NCBI GenBank assembly: GCA_046498365.1
Contig: JAWOAV010000172.1
Coordinates: forward strand, 1-44,778
Direction: 5' to 3'
From: B1SED10-16 sp046498365
Lineage (GTDB): Bacteria; Desulfobacterota; Desulfobacteria; Desulfobacterales; Desulfosalsimonadaceae
DNA: 44,778 nt
A model generated the notes under the pieces. The model saw only the letters and a program-made list of their open reading frames with translations. It was not told where the DNA came from and ran no database searches. This document shows, in pieces, positions 1 to 8,900 of this stretch. Numbering within the stretch: position 1 is the stretch's first letter; each line of letters starts with the position of its first letter. The position numbers and the translations under genes were made by a program.

Positions 1-233
1 ACCGGAAGCGGGAAGCTTCGGGCCAGCCGATGACCGAAGAGGAGCGAAGCCGTTTTTACGAGAAAATGGTGGAAAAATACGACGGCGAAGCGCATCCGTT
101 CTACTGCGGCGCCAGGCTGCTGAGCGACCGGGTGCTGAAATTTTCAGAGATTCGCGATTGGCTGGCAATGGCCCTGGAAGTAAGCCATATCTTCCCGGTC
201 GGGGATCCGTCGTTCGGTAATTTCAGATTTTAA
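1..233 (+). CDS. Acyl-CoA carboxylase carboxyltransferase subunit, C-terminal end (5' partial)
   Basis: The reading frame is open from the window edge (frame starts at base 3) to a TAA at 231-233, so only the last ~77 residues are present. The segment with YDGEAHPFYCGARLLSDRV followed by a short amphipathic helix matches the C-terminal end of biotin-dependent carboxyltransferase beta subunits (methylcrotonyl-/propionyl-CoA carboxylase family), where a similar 'SPYY.AARLWDDG' segment precedes the last helix. These enzymes transfer CO2 from carboxybiotin to an acyl-CoA in the cytoplasm. The following lyase and acetoacetyl-CoA synthetase fit a leucine/isovalerate route, favouring a methylcrotonyl-CoA type substrate, but this is inference from neighbours. 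An internal ATG at 30 exists but is unlikely to be the start because the homology continues upstream of it. Confidence 0.6.
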   Translation, partial: RKREASGQPMTEEERSRFYEKMVEKYDGEAHPFYCGARLLSDRVLKFSEIRDWLAMALEVSHIFPVGDPSFGNFRF

Positions 234-326
234 AGATAAAAGATAGAGATGCCCCATGGGCCTCACAGTCGCTACGGGCAATGCCGACAGCCGGCGTTTG
301 AAATTGTAACCTTTTCTCCAAGAAAT

Positions 327-490
327 TTGATGTGCACGTAAAAAGGCGGTTTTGGACGGCAAAGTAAAAAGTTCAAGATCAAGGCGCGTGCAATTTTTGA
401 AGAACTGAGCGTACTTAGCCGTACGTGAGATTCTTCAAAAATTGTTCGCAACGCAGATATTGGACTTTTTACGAAGCCGTCAAATTTGAT
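327..490 (+). repeat. Dispersed inverted-repeat element, family A copy 1
   Basis: This is a non-coding ~160-bp element found four times in the window (also 13322-13479, 30554-30710, 37338-37492). It begins TTGATGTGCACGTAAAAAGG and ends with CTTTTTACGAAGCCGTCAAA, which form imperfect terminal inverted repeats. An inner pair (CAATTTTTGAAGAA near 391 and TTCTTCAAAAATTG near 432) forms a second stem. It fills most of the 234-545 gap. Downstream of it a TATAAT hexamer at 513-518 may be the -10 of the lyase gene, but no good -35 is seen. The structure suggests a MITE-like or REP-like element. No coding capacity is seen. Confidence 0.75.
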
Positions 491-545
491 GCGTTTGTAA
501 TAATTTGCAACATATAATAACCATTTACCGTTTCAGGAGGAATGA

Positions 546-1565
546 ATGGGCAAGCTGAATTTTCCAAAGAAGGTCGTGATTGGCGATATTACGGTCAGGG
601 ACGGGTTCCAGCACGAGGAAATCTTTGTGCCCACCCGCGCCAAGCTCTGGGTGCTCGAAGAGTTGATCTTATCCGGCATCCGGCGGCTGGAGGTGACCAA
701 TTTCGGAAACCCCAGGCGGATGGTGCAGTTTGAAGACGCCGATGAACTGTACAAGATGCTTTTCAAGAGCAAACGCGTGGCCCATCTGCTCGACGAGGTG
801 GAAACCACGTCGATCACCATTCGGGAGCAGGCGGTCGACCGGGCCATCGAAGCCAGGAAGAACGGCCACGGCCCGGATCGCATCCTGTTTATGGTGTCGA
901 CTTCCGAATCGCACCACAAGACGAATTCCGGCACATCCCTGGAAGAATACTGGAAAATGTGCGAAAAATACATTCCCAGGGCCCACGACGCCGGGATTAA
1001 GGTCTGCGGCACCGTGAGTACGATATGGGGCTGCCCCATCGAAGGCCCGACGGACATGCGAAAGGCCCTGGAGTTCACCCGGCGCTGGCTGGACATCGGT
1101 GCAGACGACATCGAGCATGCCGACCATGACGGATCCGCCCCGCCCAACCGGGTATATGATTATTTCTCCATGGTTTTGGACGAGATCCCGGACACATCCA
1201 AGCACATCGCCCATTTCCACGTGACCCGCGGATGGGGCCTTGCCAATGTTTTGGCGGCGCTGCATGCCGGGATCACCCATTATGAATCCACGCTTGGCGG
1301 GATCGGGGGGCAGCCCGCGAATTTCGTTGACCGGGTGCCCACCGGCGGGACCGGGGAATACTACTACAAAGATCCTTCGATTACCGGCCTGGTATCGACC
1401 GAGGATATGGTCGTGATGATGGACGAGATGGGAATCGATACGGGCCTGGATGTCGACAGGCTCCTTGCCGCAGGGGGCATGGTGGAAAAAATTTTAGGCC
1501 GCCGGCTGCGTTCGGAAACCGTCCACTCCGGCCGGATCCCCAAGGAGTTGACCGGAAGGAAGTAA
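546..1565 (+). CDS. HMG-CoA lyase-like (DRE-TIM metallolyase) protein
   Basis: The protein has 339 residues and its ATG is preceded by CAGGAGG at 534-540. It is a DRE-TIM barrel enzyme of the HMG-CoA lyase/pyruvate carboxyltransferase family. The metal site is visible as GDITVRDGFQ (D19 after R18) and HFH (H223, H225), and the lyase-type GCPIEGP at 162-168 is kept. The canonical glycine-rich GGCPYA loop, whose Cys is catalytic in HMG-CoA lyase, reads GGIGGQP here (251-257), so Cys is replaced by Gln. About 20 extra residues follow before the TEDMV segment. The gene lies between a carboxyltransferase and acetoacetyl-CoA synthetase, which fits cleavage of a 3-hydroxy-3-methylglutaryl-CoA-like substrate to acetoacetate. 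The lost Cys means another substrate or a changed mechanism is possible. Confidence 0.75.
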   Translation: MGKLNFPKKVVIGDITVRDGFQHEEIFVPTRAKLWVLEELILSGIRRLEVTNFGNPRRMVQFEDADELYKMLFKSKRVAHLLDEVETTSITIREQAVDRAIEARKNGHGPDRILFMVSTSESHHKTNSGTSLEEYWKMCEKYIPRAHDAGIKVCGTVSTIWGCPIEGPTDMRKALEFTRRWLDIGADDIEHADHDGSAPPNRVYDYFSMVLDEIPDTSKHIAHFHVTRGWGLANVLAALHAGITHYESTLGGIGGQPANFVDRVPTGGTGEYYYKDPSITGLVSTEDMVVMMDEMGIDTGLDVDRLLAAGGMVEKILGRRLRSETVHSGRIPKELTGRK

Positions 1566-1578
1566 AAAGGAGATGACC

Positions 1579-3540
1579 ATGGCCGAAATACTCTGGCAGC
1601 CGTCTGAGGAGAGGGTCAGGGAAACCAATATGTTTCGTTTTATCGGGTTCGTCAACGACCGCTACGGGCTTGATATCGACGGGTACGACGATTTGTACGA
1701 ATTCTCGGTAAACCGGATTCCTGATTTCTGGGCGGCGGTATGGGATTTTACCGGGATTGTCGCCTCCTCCCCGTATGACCGGGTTGTGGATGATCCTGCG
1801 AAAATGCCTGGCGCCAGGTGGTTTGAAGGGGCCAGGCTTAACTTTGCGGAAAACCTCCTTCGCTACCGGGATGAAGGCATTGCCATTGCTGCAAGGGGGG
1901 AAAACCGTCCGCCTGTTTATATCACCTATGCAGCGCTCTACAAAGAAGTGGTGCGGGTGGCTGCCGCCCTTGCAGAGACCGGCGTAAAACCTGGCGACCG
2001 GGTTGCTGGATTCATGCCCAACATTCCGGAGACGGTCATTGCCATGCTCGCCGCTGCGAGTATCGGAGCGACTTGGTCATCGTGCTCACCGGATTTCGGC
2101 ATCCAGTCTATCCTGGACCGGTTCGGCCAGATCGAACCGACGGTTCTGTTTGCCGCAGATGGATATTCCTTCAAGGGCAAGCCCATGGACTGCCTGGAAC
2201 GAATCGCCCAGATAGAAAATCATATTGCTTCCATCCGGAAGATCGTGATTGTTTCGTATGCCACCGAGGCAACGGATATTTCCGGTATTTCCAAGGGTGT
2301 GCCGTATGATGACTTCAAAAAAGGGAATGAATCCCAAAAAATTGAGTTTACGCAGCTTCCCGCGGACCATCCGCACTATATTATGTATTCTTCCGGGACC
2401 ACGGGCCTTCCCAAGTGCATGGTCCAGGGAGCCGGTGGCATACTGGTCAATCAGCTCAAGGAGCTGGTCCTCCACACGGACCTTACCCGCAAGGACGTCA
2501 TTTTTTATTTCACCACCTGCGGCTGGATGATGTGGAATTGGCTGGTGGCATCCCTGGCAACCGGTGCTACAATTGTTCTTTATGAAGGAAACCCCTTTTA
2601 CCCCGATGAAACGGCGCTCTGGAAGATGGCCGAAGAAGAAGGGATCACGGTATTCGGCACCAGTGCGGGGTACCTCACGGCCCTGAAGAACACCGGGTTT
2701 CGTCCCGGGGATGATTTGAATCTGTCTGCGCTGAGGGCCGTTCTTTCCACGGGTTCCCCGCTGCTGGAAGAAGGGTTCCGGTTCGTATACGAAGCCATAA
2801 AACCGGAGGTCCAATTGGCTTCGATTTCCGGCGGTACGGACTTGAACGGCTGCTTTGCATTGGGAAATCCCATGGGGCCGGTGTATGCCGGTCAATTGCA
2901 GTGCCGGGGACTCGGCATGAAGGTCGAGGCTTTTGATGAAAATGGAAATTCGATAAAAAATCGGCAGGGGGAGCTGGTCTGCACAGCTCCGTTTCCTTCC
3001 ATGCCCCTGTATTTCTGGAACGATCCGGATGGTTCAAGGTACCGATCCGCATATTTCGATGTGTATCCCGGCGTCTGGCGGCACGGGGATTTTATCGAGA
3101 TATATGATCATGGCGGCGTCAAGATTTACGGCCGTTCGGATGCAACGTTGAACCCCGGCGGCGTGCGGATTGGAACGGCTGAAATCTATCGCATTGTAGA
3201 AGCCTTCGGGCAGATCCAGGACTCCCTCGTGATCGGGCGGAAACAAAATGGCGATGAACAGGTCGTTTTATTCGTAAAAATGGCGGAGGGAAGCCGCCTG
3301 ACCGAAGCGCTGGACAAGGAAATCCGAAGCCGGCTGAGAAGCGAGGCATCCCCGCGCCATGTCCCTTCAAGGATCATCGAAGTGCCTGATATTCCCTATA
3401 CCCTCAACATGAAAAAAGTCGAGATCGCCGTCAAGAACATACTGGAGAACAAGCCCGTCACCAACCGGGAAGCCCTTATTAACCCGGCGTCCTTGGACTA
3501 TTTTGCCAAACTGGATATCGATTCTCGCAAAAATGCCTGA
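1579..3540 (+). CDS. Acetoacetyl-CoA synthetase (acetoacetate-CoA ligase)
   Basis: This ANL-superfamily adenylating enzyme (653 residues, the usual family length) converts acetoacetate, ATP and CoA to acetoacetyl-CoA. The N-terminus (ILWQPSEERV, then NMFRFIGFVN) is typical of acetoacetate-CoA ligases. The phosphate-binding motif YSSGTTGLPK lies near residue 270, the hinge YGRSDATLNPGGVRIG near 517, and the catalytic lysine region NMKKVEIAVK near 610. An ATG at 1573 is also in frame, but AGGAG at 1568-1572 would touch it; the ATG at 1579 has 6-nt spacing and is preferred. It starts 13 bp after the lyase stop, so the two are almost certainly co-transcribed. It would activate acetoacetate released by the lyase for thiolysis. 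Confidence 0.9.
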   Translation: MAEILWQPSEERVRETNMFRFIGFVNDRYGLDIDGYDDLYEFSVNRIPDFWAAVWDFTGIVASSPYDRVVDDPAKMPGARWFEGARLNFAENLLRYRDEGIAIAARGENRPPVYITYAALYKEVVRVAAALAETGVKPGDRVAGFMPNIPETVIAMLAAASIGATWSSCSPDFGIQSILDRFGQIEPTVLFAADGYSFKGKPMDCLERIAQIENHIASIRKIVIVSYATEATDISGISKGVPYDDFKKGNESQKIEFTQLPADHPHYIMYSSGTTGLPKCMVQGAGGILVNQLKELVLHTDLTRKDVIFYFTTCGWMMWNWLVASLATGATIVLYEGNPFYPDETALWKMAEEEGITVFGTSAGYLTALKNTGFRPGDDLNLSALRAVLSTGSPLLEEGFRFVYEAIKPEVQLASISGGTDLNGCFALGNPMGPVYAGQLQCRGLGMKVEAFDENGNSIKNRQGELVCTAPFPSMPLYFWNDPDGSRYRSAYFDVYPGVWRHGDFIEIYDHGGVKIYGRSDATLNPGGVRIGTAEIYRIVEAFGQIQDSLVIGRKQNGDEQVVLFVKMAEGSRLTEALDKEIRSRLRSEASPRHVPSRIIEVPDIPYTLNMKKVEIAVKNILENKPVTNREALINPASLDYFAKLDIDSRKNA

Positions 3541-3860
3541 AATGCCGGGCCAAGAGGTCTTGCTTTTTCAAAAAGGAAAGGCCGGTATTAATCGCTTGAA
3601 TTGCCGCGCATTCTTCAGTATAGTAGGTTTTGTTTTGTAGACAGGTGTATACAAAATACAACAATTGCCCTTTTTCGCCGGTTATGGATATGCGCCCCCG
3701 GCGTTTTCGAATCAGGTCACCGGAAAACGTCACCTGATACTTTCTTGTACCGTCGCTGCCGGGTTGAGCGGCATTTGCAGTCCATCCCCTTTCTTGCAGT
3801 GTCCGGTTTTGGCTTTGCAGTCACCCCGCGAAATTGTCTGTAAAACGGATACGTTTTTTA
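3541..3860. other. Long 5' regulatory region of the GGDEF gene
   Basis: This stretch holds no convincing gene. It contains a perfect 7-bp inverted repeat, ATCAGGT at 3711-3717 and ACCTGAT at 3732-3738. It also contains three direct copies of TTGCAG at 3775-3780, 3794-3799 and 3815-3820, spaced 19 and 21 bp, that is about two helical turns each. Both lie upstream of the sigma-54 promoter at 3861-3876, as expected for binding sites of an enhancer-binding protein. The function is inferred from position and phasing only. Confidence 0.4.
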
Positions 3861-3876
3861 TGGCACTGAATTTGCA
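3861..3876 (+). promoter_or_regulatory. Sigma-54 (RpoN) promoter
   Basis: TGGCAC, five bases, then TTGCA gives the canonical -24/-12 arrangement with GG at 3862-3863 and GC at 3874-3875 separated by exactly 10 bases. Transcription would start near 3887, leaving a leader of about 50 nt before the GGDEF gene. This matches the sigma-54 consensus at all the key positions. Confidence 0.7.
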
Positions 3877-3935
3877 GGATTTTTTAAAGGGAAAATTTTC
3901 TTTTATAACCATATAAATCACCAAAGAGGTGTTAT

Positions 3936-5123
3936 ATGCAAGACGCACCCATCGGTAGCTGCATTAAGCAATTTATGGAAGAATTTGAATGCATCAAGCG
4001 GAAAAACGGTGAGCCCTGCCGAATGAACGGTGCCGACATCTTACGGATTATCAAGAAAAACGATTTTGAGAATATCGTAAAACGAGCGAGAGATTATGAA
4101 GACTACCGGCAAAATTGCGCCGATATTGAAGGGAAGATGCTTTCCGTCTTCACCGTGACGGATTTTTTTGAATCCCTTCTCCCCGGAATCAAACGAATTT
4201 TTCAAATGCCCCATGTGTGGCTTACCGTTATTGAAGGCACCCTCCTGGCCGACCTGGTTGCCCCTGCCATGGAAAATGAAAAAGTCAATAAGCATGCCGC
4301 GTTTATCCAGGCCTCCCAATTTGAGCGGTTTGTTAAAGACGGCTGCAAACCGGTTTATGCCTGTAATTACACAACACCGTATGCCGCGTTTTTTCCCGAA
4401 AACCATAATTTTACCGTTCGCTCCATGGCTATCATGCCGTTGTTTATAGACGATACGCTTGTCGGTGCCATGAATTTCGGGCATTTCGTTTCCAACCGGT
4501 TTGCACCGGCGATGGATAAGAGTCTGATCGAGCAGTTCATGCGTCAGGTCTCTTTATGTCTTTCCAAAATATCCGCCCATGAACGGCTCCGCTACCTGCA
4601 CCTTCATGACCCCTTGACTGGGTTGCTGAACCGGACCTCCCTGATGGCAGAGTTGAAGAGAAAATTCAGCTTGTCGTTGCATCATGGCAAAGGCCTTTCG
4701 GTACTGTTTCTGGACCTGGACGGTTTCAATGGGTTAAACGATCTATACGGCCACGAGTACGGCGACATGGCCGTACGATACGTAGCCGAAACGATCGGGT
4801 CTCTGGCCCGTCCGGAAGATGTCGTTGCCCGGTTCACCGGGGACGAATTCGTCCTGTTGCTTCCCGATGCAAGAGGGGATATGCCTGAGGTCCTGGTAAG
4901 GCAGGTACAGGACTACCTGGACAGGCATCCGTTTGACCATGAAAGTATCCGGTTCCGCCTGTCCCTGTATTACGGCATTGCCTCCATCGATGAAAAAAGC
5001 GTGGAAAATGCCGGGCAGTTGCTGCAGACCGCATATAAAAGGCTGAAAAAATCAAAAACAGATGAGTATAGGCCGTTACAGGAGGAAGGCAGCGCGTTGA
5101 TTTATAAAATCAGGGCCTCCTGA
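3936..5123 (+). CDS. GAF/DUF484-like and GGDEF domain protein (putative diguanylate cyclase)
   Basis: The 395-residue protein has an N-terminal region (about 70-215) resembling DUF484/GAF sensory domains and a C-terminal GGDEF domain (about 217-385). The GGDEF domain shows HDPLTGLLNR, the metal and substrate motif LDLDGFNGLNDLYGHEYGD, and the active-site loop TGDEF at 301-305, where the first Gly is Thr. An RxxD motif (RPED, 292-295) sits exactly five residues before it, as in the c-di-GMP inhibitory I-site. It would make c-di-GMP from GTP if the TGDEF variant is active. No membrane segment is seen, so it is probably cytoplasmic. It is a single-gene unit behind a sigma-54 promoter. The start ATG has AAAGAGGTG upstream. 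Confidence 0.8.
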   Translation: MQDAPIGSCIKQFMEEFECIKRKNGEPCRMNGADILRIIKKNDFENIVKRARDYEDYRQNCADIEGKMLSVFTVTDFFESLLPGIKRIFQMPHVWLTVIEGTLLADLVAPAMENEKVNKHAAFIQASQFERFVKDGCKPVYACNYTTPYAAFFPENHNFTVRSMAIMPLFIDDTLVGAMNFGHFVSNRFAPAMDKSLIEQFMRQVSLCLSKISAHERLRYLHLHDPLTGLLNRTSLMAELKRKFSLSLHHGKGLSVLFLDLDGFNGLNDLYGHEYGDMAVRYVAETIGSLARPEDVVARFTGDEFVLLLPDARGDMPEVLVRQVQDYLDRHPFDHESIRFRLSLYYGIASIDEKSVENAGQLLQTAYKRLKKSKTDEYRPLQEEGSALIYKIRAS

Positions 5124-5172
5124 TCGGACCTGCAGTATCAAACTCGCCGGAATTTGTAACCGTATACAATTC

Positions 5173-5276
5173 TTTGCATTTTTCAATAGACATCATGATC
5201 AGGAAAACCTCGTAGGGGCGCCCCTACGGGCTTATATCCTGTGGGAATATTTATCGTGTCTATACAAAAATGCAAA
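5173..5276 (+). repeat. Dispersed inverted-repeat element, family B copy 1
   Basis: This is the shortest of three related elements (others at 22106-22243 and 27805-27945). Its ends, TTTGCATTTTTCAATAGACA and TGTCTATACAAAAATGCAAA, are imperfect terminal inverted repeats. The centre is the perfect 16-bp palindrome GTAGGGGCGCCCCTAC. In the other two copies a longer palindrome occupies the position of this palindrome's apex. No coding capacity is seen. Confidence 0.7.
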
Positions 5277-5299
5277 AAGTAGTAACCATATAAAAAAGA

Positions 5300-5337
5300 A
5301 AAGCGCCAGCCTGCAAGGCTCGGCGCTTTATATTTTA
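5300..5337 (+). terminator. Terminator-like hairpin just upstream of arfB
   Basis: AAAGCGCC-AGCCT at 5300-5312 pairs with AGGCT-C-GGCGCTTT at 5316-5329 around a GCA loop, followed by the T-rich TTTATATTTT. A-rich sequence on the left makes it potentially bidirectional. It ends only ~10 nt before the ATG at 5340, so it could stop read-through from upstream or sequester the arfB start region. Confidence 0.55.
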
Positions 5338-5339
5338 CC

Positions 5340-5771
5340 ATGCAGAAAAATTCAGATACATCAGATACAATGGAGATACCGGACAGCGAGATCGAGGTTT
5401 CCGCCATCGGCGCAAAAGGGCCGGGCGGGCAGAGCGTGAACAAATCCGCCACAGCCGTACATTTGCGTTTTGACATAAAGGCATCGTCGCTGCCCGAGGA
5501 ATATAAAGTGCGCCTATTGGCCATAAGGGACCAGCGCATAACCAAGTCCGGCGTCATTGTCATCAAGTCCATGCGATACCGAAGCCTTGAAGCCAATCGG
5601 GAAGAAGCCCTCCGGCGGCTTTATTTGCTTATCCAGCAGGCGACTGCACGGACAAAGCAGCGAAAACCATCAAAACCGGGTTTTCAGGCGAGGCAGCGAC
5701 GGATGGATCAAAAGACAAAACGCTCCCGGATCAAGTCAAACCGCAGAAAAGTGGATCCGGCAGGGTACTGA
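5340..5771 (+). CDS. arfB: Peptidyl-tRNA hydrolase ArfB (ribosome rescue factor)
   Basis: The 143-residue protein carries the release-factor GGQ motif in AIGAKGPGGQSVNKSATAVH (GGQ at 29-31) and ends in a long basic tail (RTKQRKPSKPGFQARQRRM and onward) that in ArfB/YaeJ enters the mRNA channel of stalled ribosomes. It hydrolyses peptidyl-tRNA on ribosomes stuck at mRNA 3' ends. Neither the ATG at 5340 nor the ATG at 5370 has a clear Shine-Dalgarno. Most family members start just before the segment PDSEIEVSAI, so 5370 (133 residues) is a serious alternative. The start at 5340 lies directly behind a terminator-like hairpin. It is flanked by a repeat element and the AsmA-like gene, so it is probably transcribed alone. 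Confidence 0.85.
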   Translation: MQKNSDTSDTMEIPDSEIEVSAIGAKGPGGQSVNKSATAVHLRFDIKASSLPEEYKVRLLAIRDQRITKSGVIVIKSMRYRSLEANREEALRRLYLLIQQATARTKQRKPSKPGFQARQRRMDQKTKRSRIKSNRRKVDPAGY

Positions 5772-5954
5772 GCCCTGATTTTGGCGACGTGCCGGAAGCG
5801 GAAATTTTGTCATAACGGCTTGCTTTTTCAAAAGCGGACGGTAATATTTGAGTATACGTAAACGTCCCGTTTTTGCGGCCCCATATATTCGACCGCTTGA
5901 AATTGTATTTGGTTTTTTTATGCAAAGTTTGTTGCGTGAAGGGAAAACCAGGAG

Positions 5955-8900
5955 ATGAAAAAGCTCATCAAGGTCATCGGCATTCTCGCAGTGATTCTCG
6001 TTGTTGCAGTCGTGGGACTGCTGGTTGCAGCAAAAATCCTCATCACCCCCGAGAGGGTCCGCCAGGTGGTAATTCCACTGGCCGAAAAGCAGCTTGACAG
6101 GCCGGTTTCCATCGGCGATATCCAGGTGCGTCTCTTTTCCGGGATCGTGCTCTCCGATTTCAGGATCGGGGAAAAGGACGATTCGGAGGATTTCGTGTCC
6201 GCCGAGTCCCTGGTGTTGCGGTACCAGTTGTGGCCGCTCATTCGACGGGCTGTCATTGTGGACGAATTGAAGCTGATTTCTCCCCGCATACGGATAGAGC
6301 GCTATGAAAACGGAAAGTTCAACTTCAGCGACCTGCTGGACAAAGGGAAATCCGATGAAGACGAGGCACGGACGTCATCGGAAGCCCCGGGCGAAGGCGC
6401 CGAAGCGGATGGCGGGATGCCCATCGACCTGCTTGTCAATGAAATATCCATATCCGGCGGCCGGCTTGTTTTTATAGACCAATTGGTGGACCAGGAATAT
6501 CTCTTGTCCGAATTGATGGTCTCTGTTACCGATCTTTCCCCGGTACGGCCGTTTCCCTTTGATGTGTCCGCGAAGGTAAACAATGCCCCGGTTTCGGTTT
6601 CCGGTACGATAAATCCCGCGGCGCAGGGCATCACCGCGGATGTCCGAATAAAGGAGCTGGACGTGTTCCCTTTCATGGTGTATGCGCCGGAGGATTTTCC
6701 GGGGAAGCTTTCTTCCATGAAGCTTGGCGTCGACATCCGGGCGGATGCAACAGCGGACAGTGTGGCTTCCGACGGACAGATATCCGTGACCGAACTCGAC
6801 TTCCTGCCGGACGATATGCCGGACGCACATGTGGAAAACGGCCGGTTTTATCTGGACTATGACGTAAATGTGGACCTGGCATCCGAAGACATCGCCATTG
6901 CCAAAGCGGATGCGGATATCAACGGGATTTTGCTGGCCCTGTCCGGGAGCGTATCGTCTTACGGCCAATCGCCTGTCCTCGATGTGCGGGCCCGCCTGCC
7001 GATGACATCCCTGCCCGACATCGTCGGGGCGGTGCCGCCAAAGCTCGCGGCGCAGATACTCGAGATGCGCCCGGAAGGGCGTATCGGCGCGGAGGTGCAT
7101 TTGAAGGGTTCTCCGGAAAATCCTGAATCCCTCGTTGAAAAAGGGGATATCACCCTTGAAAACGTCAGTGTTGCCATAAAAGAGCAGACACCCCCTGTCA
7201 GCGGCGGATTGCGAATTGCAAAAAGCAGCGATGGCGCCGGAGATCCTATCAAGTATCTTTTTGATATGTCTGCACAGGTAAACAGCGACCCGATAAACAT
7301 TGATGGTACCATAACCCCTGGAACGCGCCGTGTGACAGCGTCCGTCCAAACAGAGAACCTGGATGTATCTCCCTTCATGGTGTATGCCCCGGAAGATTTT
7401 CCGGGAAAGCTTTCTTCCATGAAGCTTGGCGTCGACATTCGGGCGGATGCAACAGCGGATAGGGTGGCTTCCGACGGACGGATATCCGTGACCGAAATCG
7501 ATTTCCTGCCCGACGATATGCCGGACGCACATGTGGAAAACGGCCGGTTTCACTTGGACTATGACGTAAATGTAAACCTGGCGTCCGAAAACATCGCCAT
7601 TGCAAAGGCGGATGCGGACGTTAACGGGATTCTGCTGGCCCTGTCCGGGAGTGTCGCGTCTTACAGCCAATCGCCGGTTCTTGATGTACGGGCCCGCCTG
7701 CCGATGATCTCCCTTTCCGACATCGTCGGGGCGGTGCCGCCAAAGCTCGCGGCGCCGATACGCGAGATGCGCCCGGAAGGGCGTATCGGTGCGGAGTTGC
7801 ATTTAAAGGGTTCTCCGGAAAACCCGGAATCCATCGTTGAAAACGGGGATATCACCCTTGAAAACGTCAGCGTTGCAATAAAGGATCTGACACCGAAAAT
7901 CAGCGGGGGGATACGCCTTGAAAATGATACGGCCGCATCGGATAATCTTGTGATTCAAGCGGCTGGAGAACCGTTGCAATTGCGTTTTACCGCGAACCGT
8001 CTGATGGGCGAGACAAAATCTATCCGCCACACCCTCACTGCCGAGCGGCTCGACATCGACAAACTGCTTGCAGCAATGGGGGCAGGCGAAGACGGCCGTT
8101 CTCCGGATCCCCCGACCGACGGGGCGCCCAAATCGCCGGAACCCGGCCCTTATGATCTTCCCCTGGACGTGGAAGGGGATGTCCGGGTGGCCAATGCCGT
8201 TTTCAAGGGGTTGGCGGTGGACAATTTCGACCTTCAATACCAGCTCAAAGAAAACGTCTTTACGGTCAACCACGTTCGTGGCAACGTGGCCGGAGGGACA
8301 CTTTCAGGCAAGGCAGAAGCCCGGCTCGATCGCACGCCGCTTGCATATACGGCAGATATATCCGTGCAGGACTCCCGGGCGGAGCACCTGTTGAACGCAC
8401 TTTTCCCTGCCGCGTCCAATACCGTTTACGGCAACTTTTTTCTCAATGCGGATATCAGCGGGGAAGGGGTAAGCTGGCGCAATATCAGCCGGTCGCTTAC
8501 GTCAACGGCGGATGTGAATATTACCAATGGCCGCTTGACAGGAACCGGGCTTGCCGGCGGCCTTGCCGGATTTTTGGGCGCCCAGAGACTTGAGGTGATC
8601 AATTTTGACTCCCTGAAAGGGGATGTGCAGCTGAAGGAGGGGCAATTCAAACTCGATTCGCGTCTTACAAGCGACGAGGTTCGCATGGCCCCTGCGGGCA
8701 TGATCGGGTTGGACGGATCTCTCGATCTTTCTCTGGATATGCGTTTGTCGCAGGCGCTTGCTTCGAAGATCGGGGGCAGGGACCTGGTATCGGCGCTTTC
8801 CCGGACCGGTGACGGATGGACCCTTGTACCCGTGAAGGTGGCAGGGACCTTGTGGTCGCCGAAATTCGAGATTGATGCGGCCGCAGTATCGGATCAACTC

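Noticed and set aside
3601..3916. Two short plus-strand frames in the gap before the GGDEF gene
   Set aside because: No ribosome site and no homology; the region contains regulatory-looking repeats and a sigma-54 promoter.
6375..7802. Minus-strand frame (475 residues) opposite the AsmA-like gene
   Set aside because: It mirrors the internal repeat of the real gene and contains no recognisable domain.
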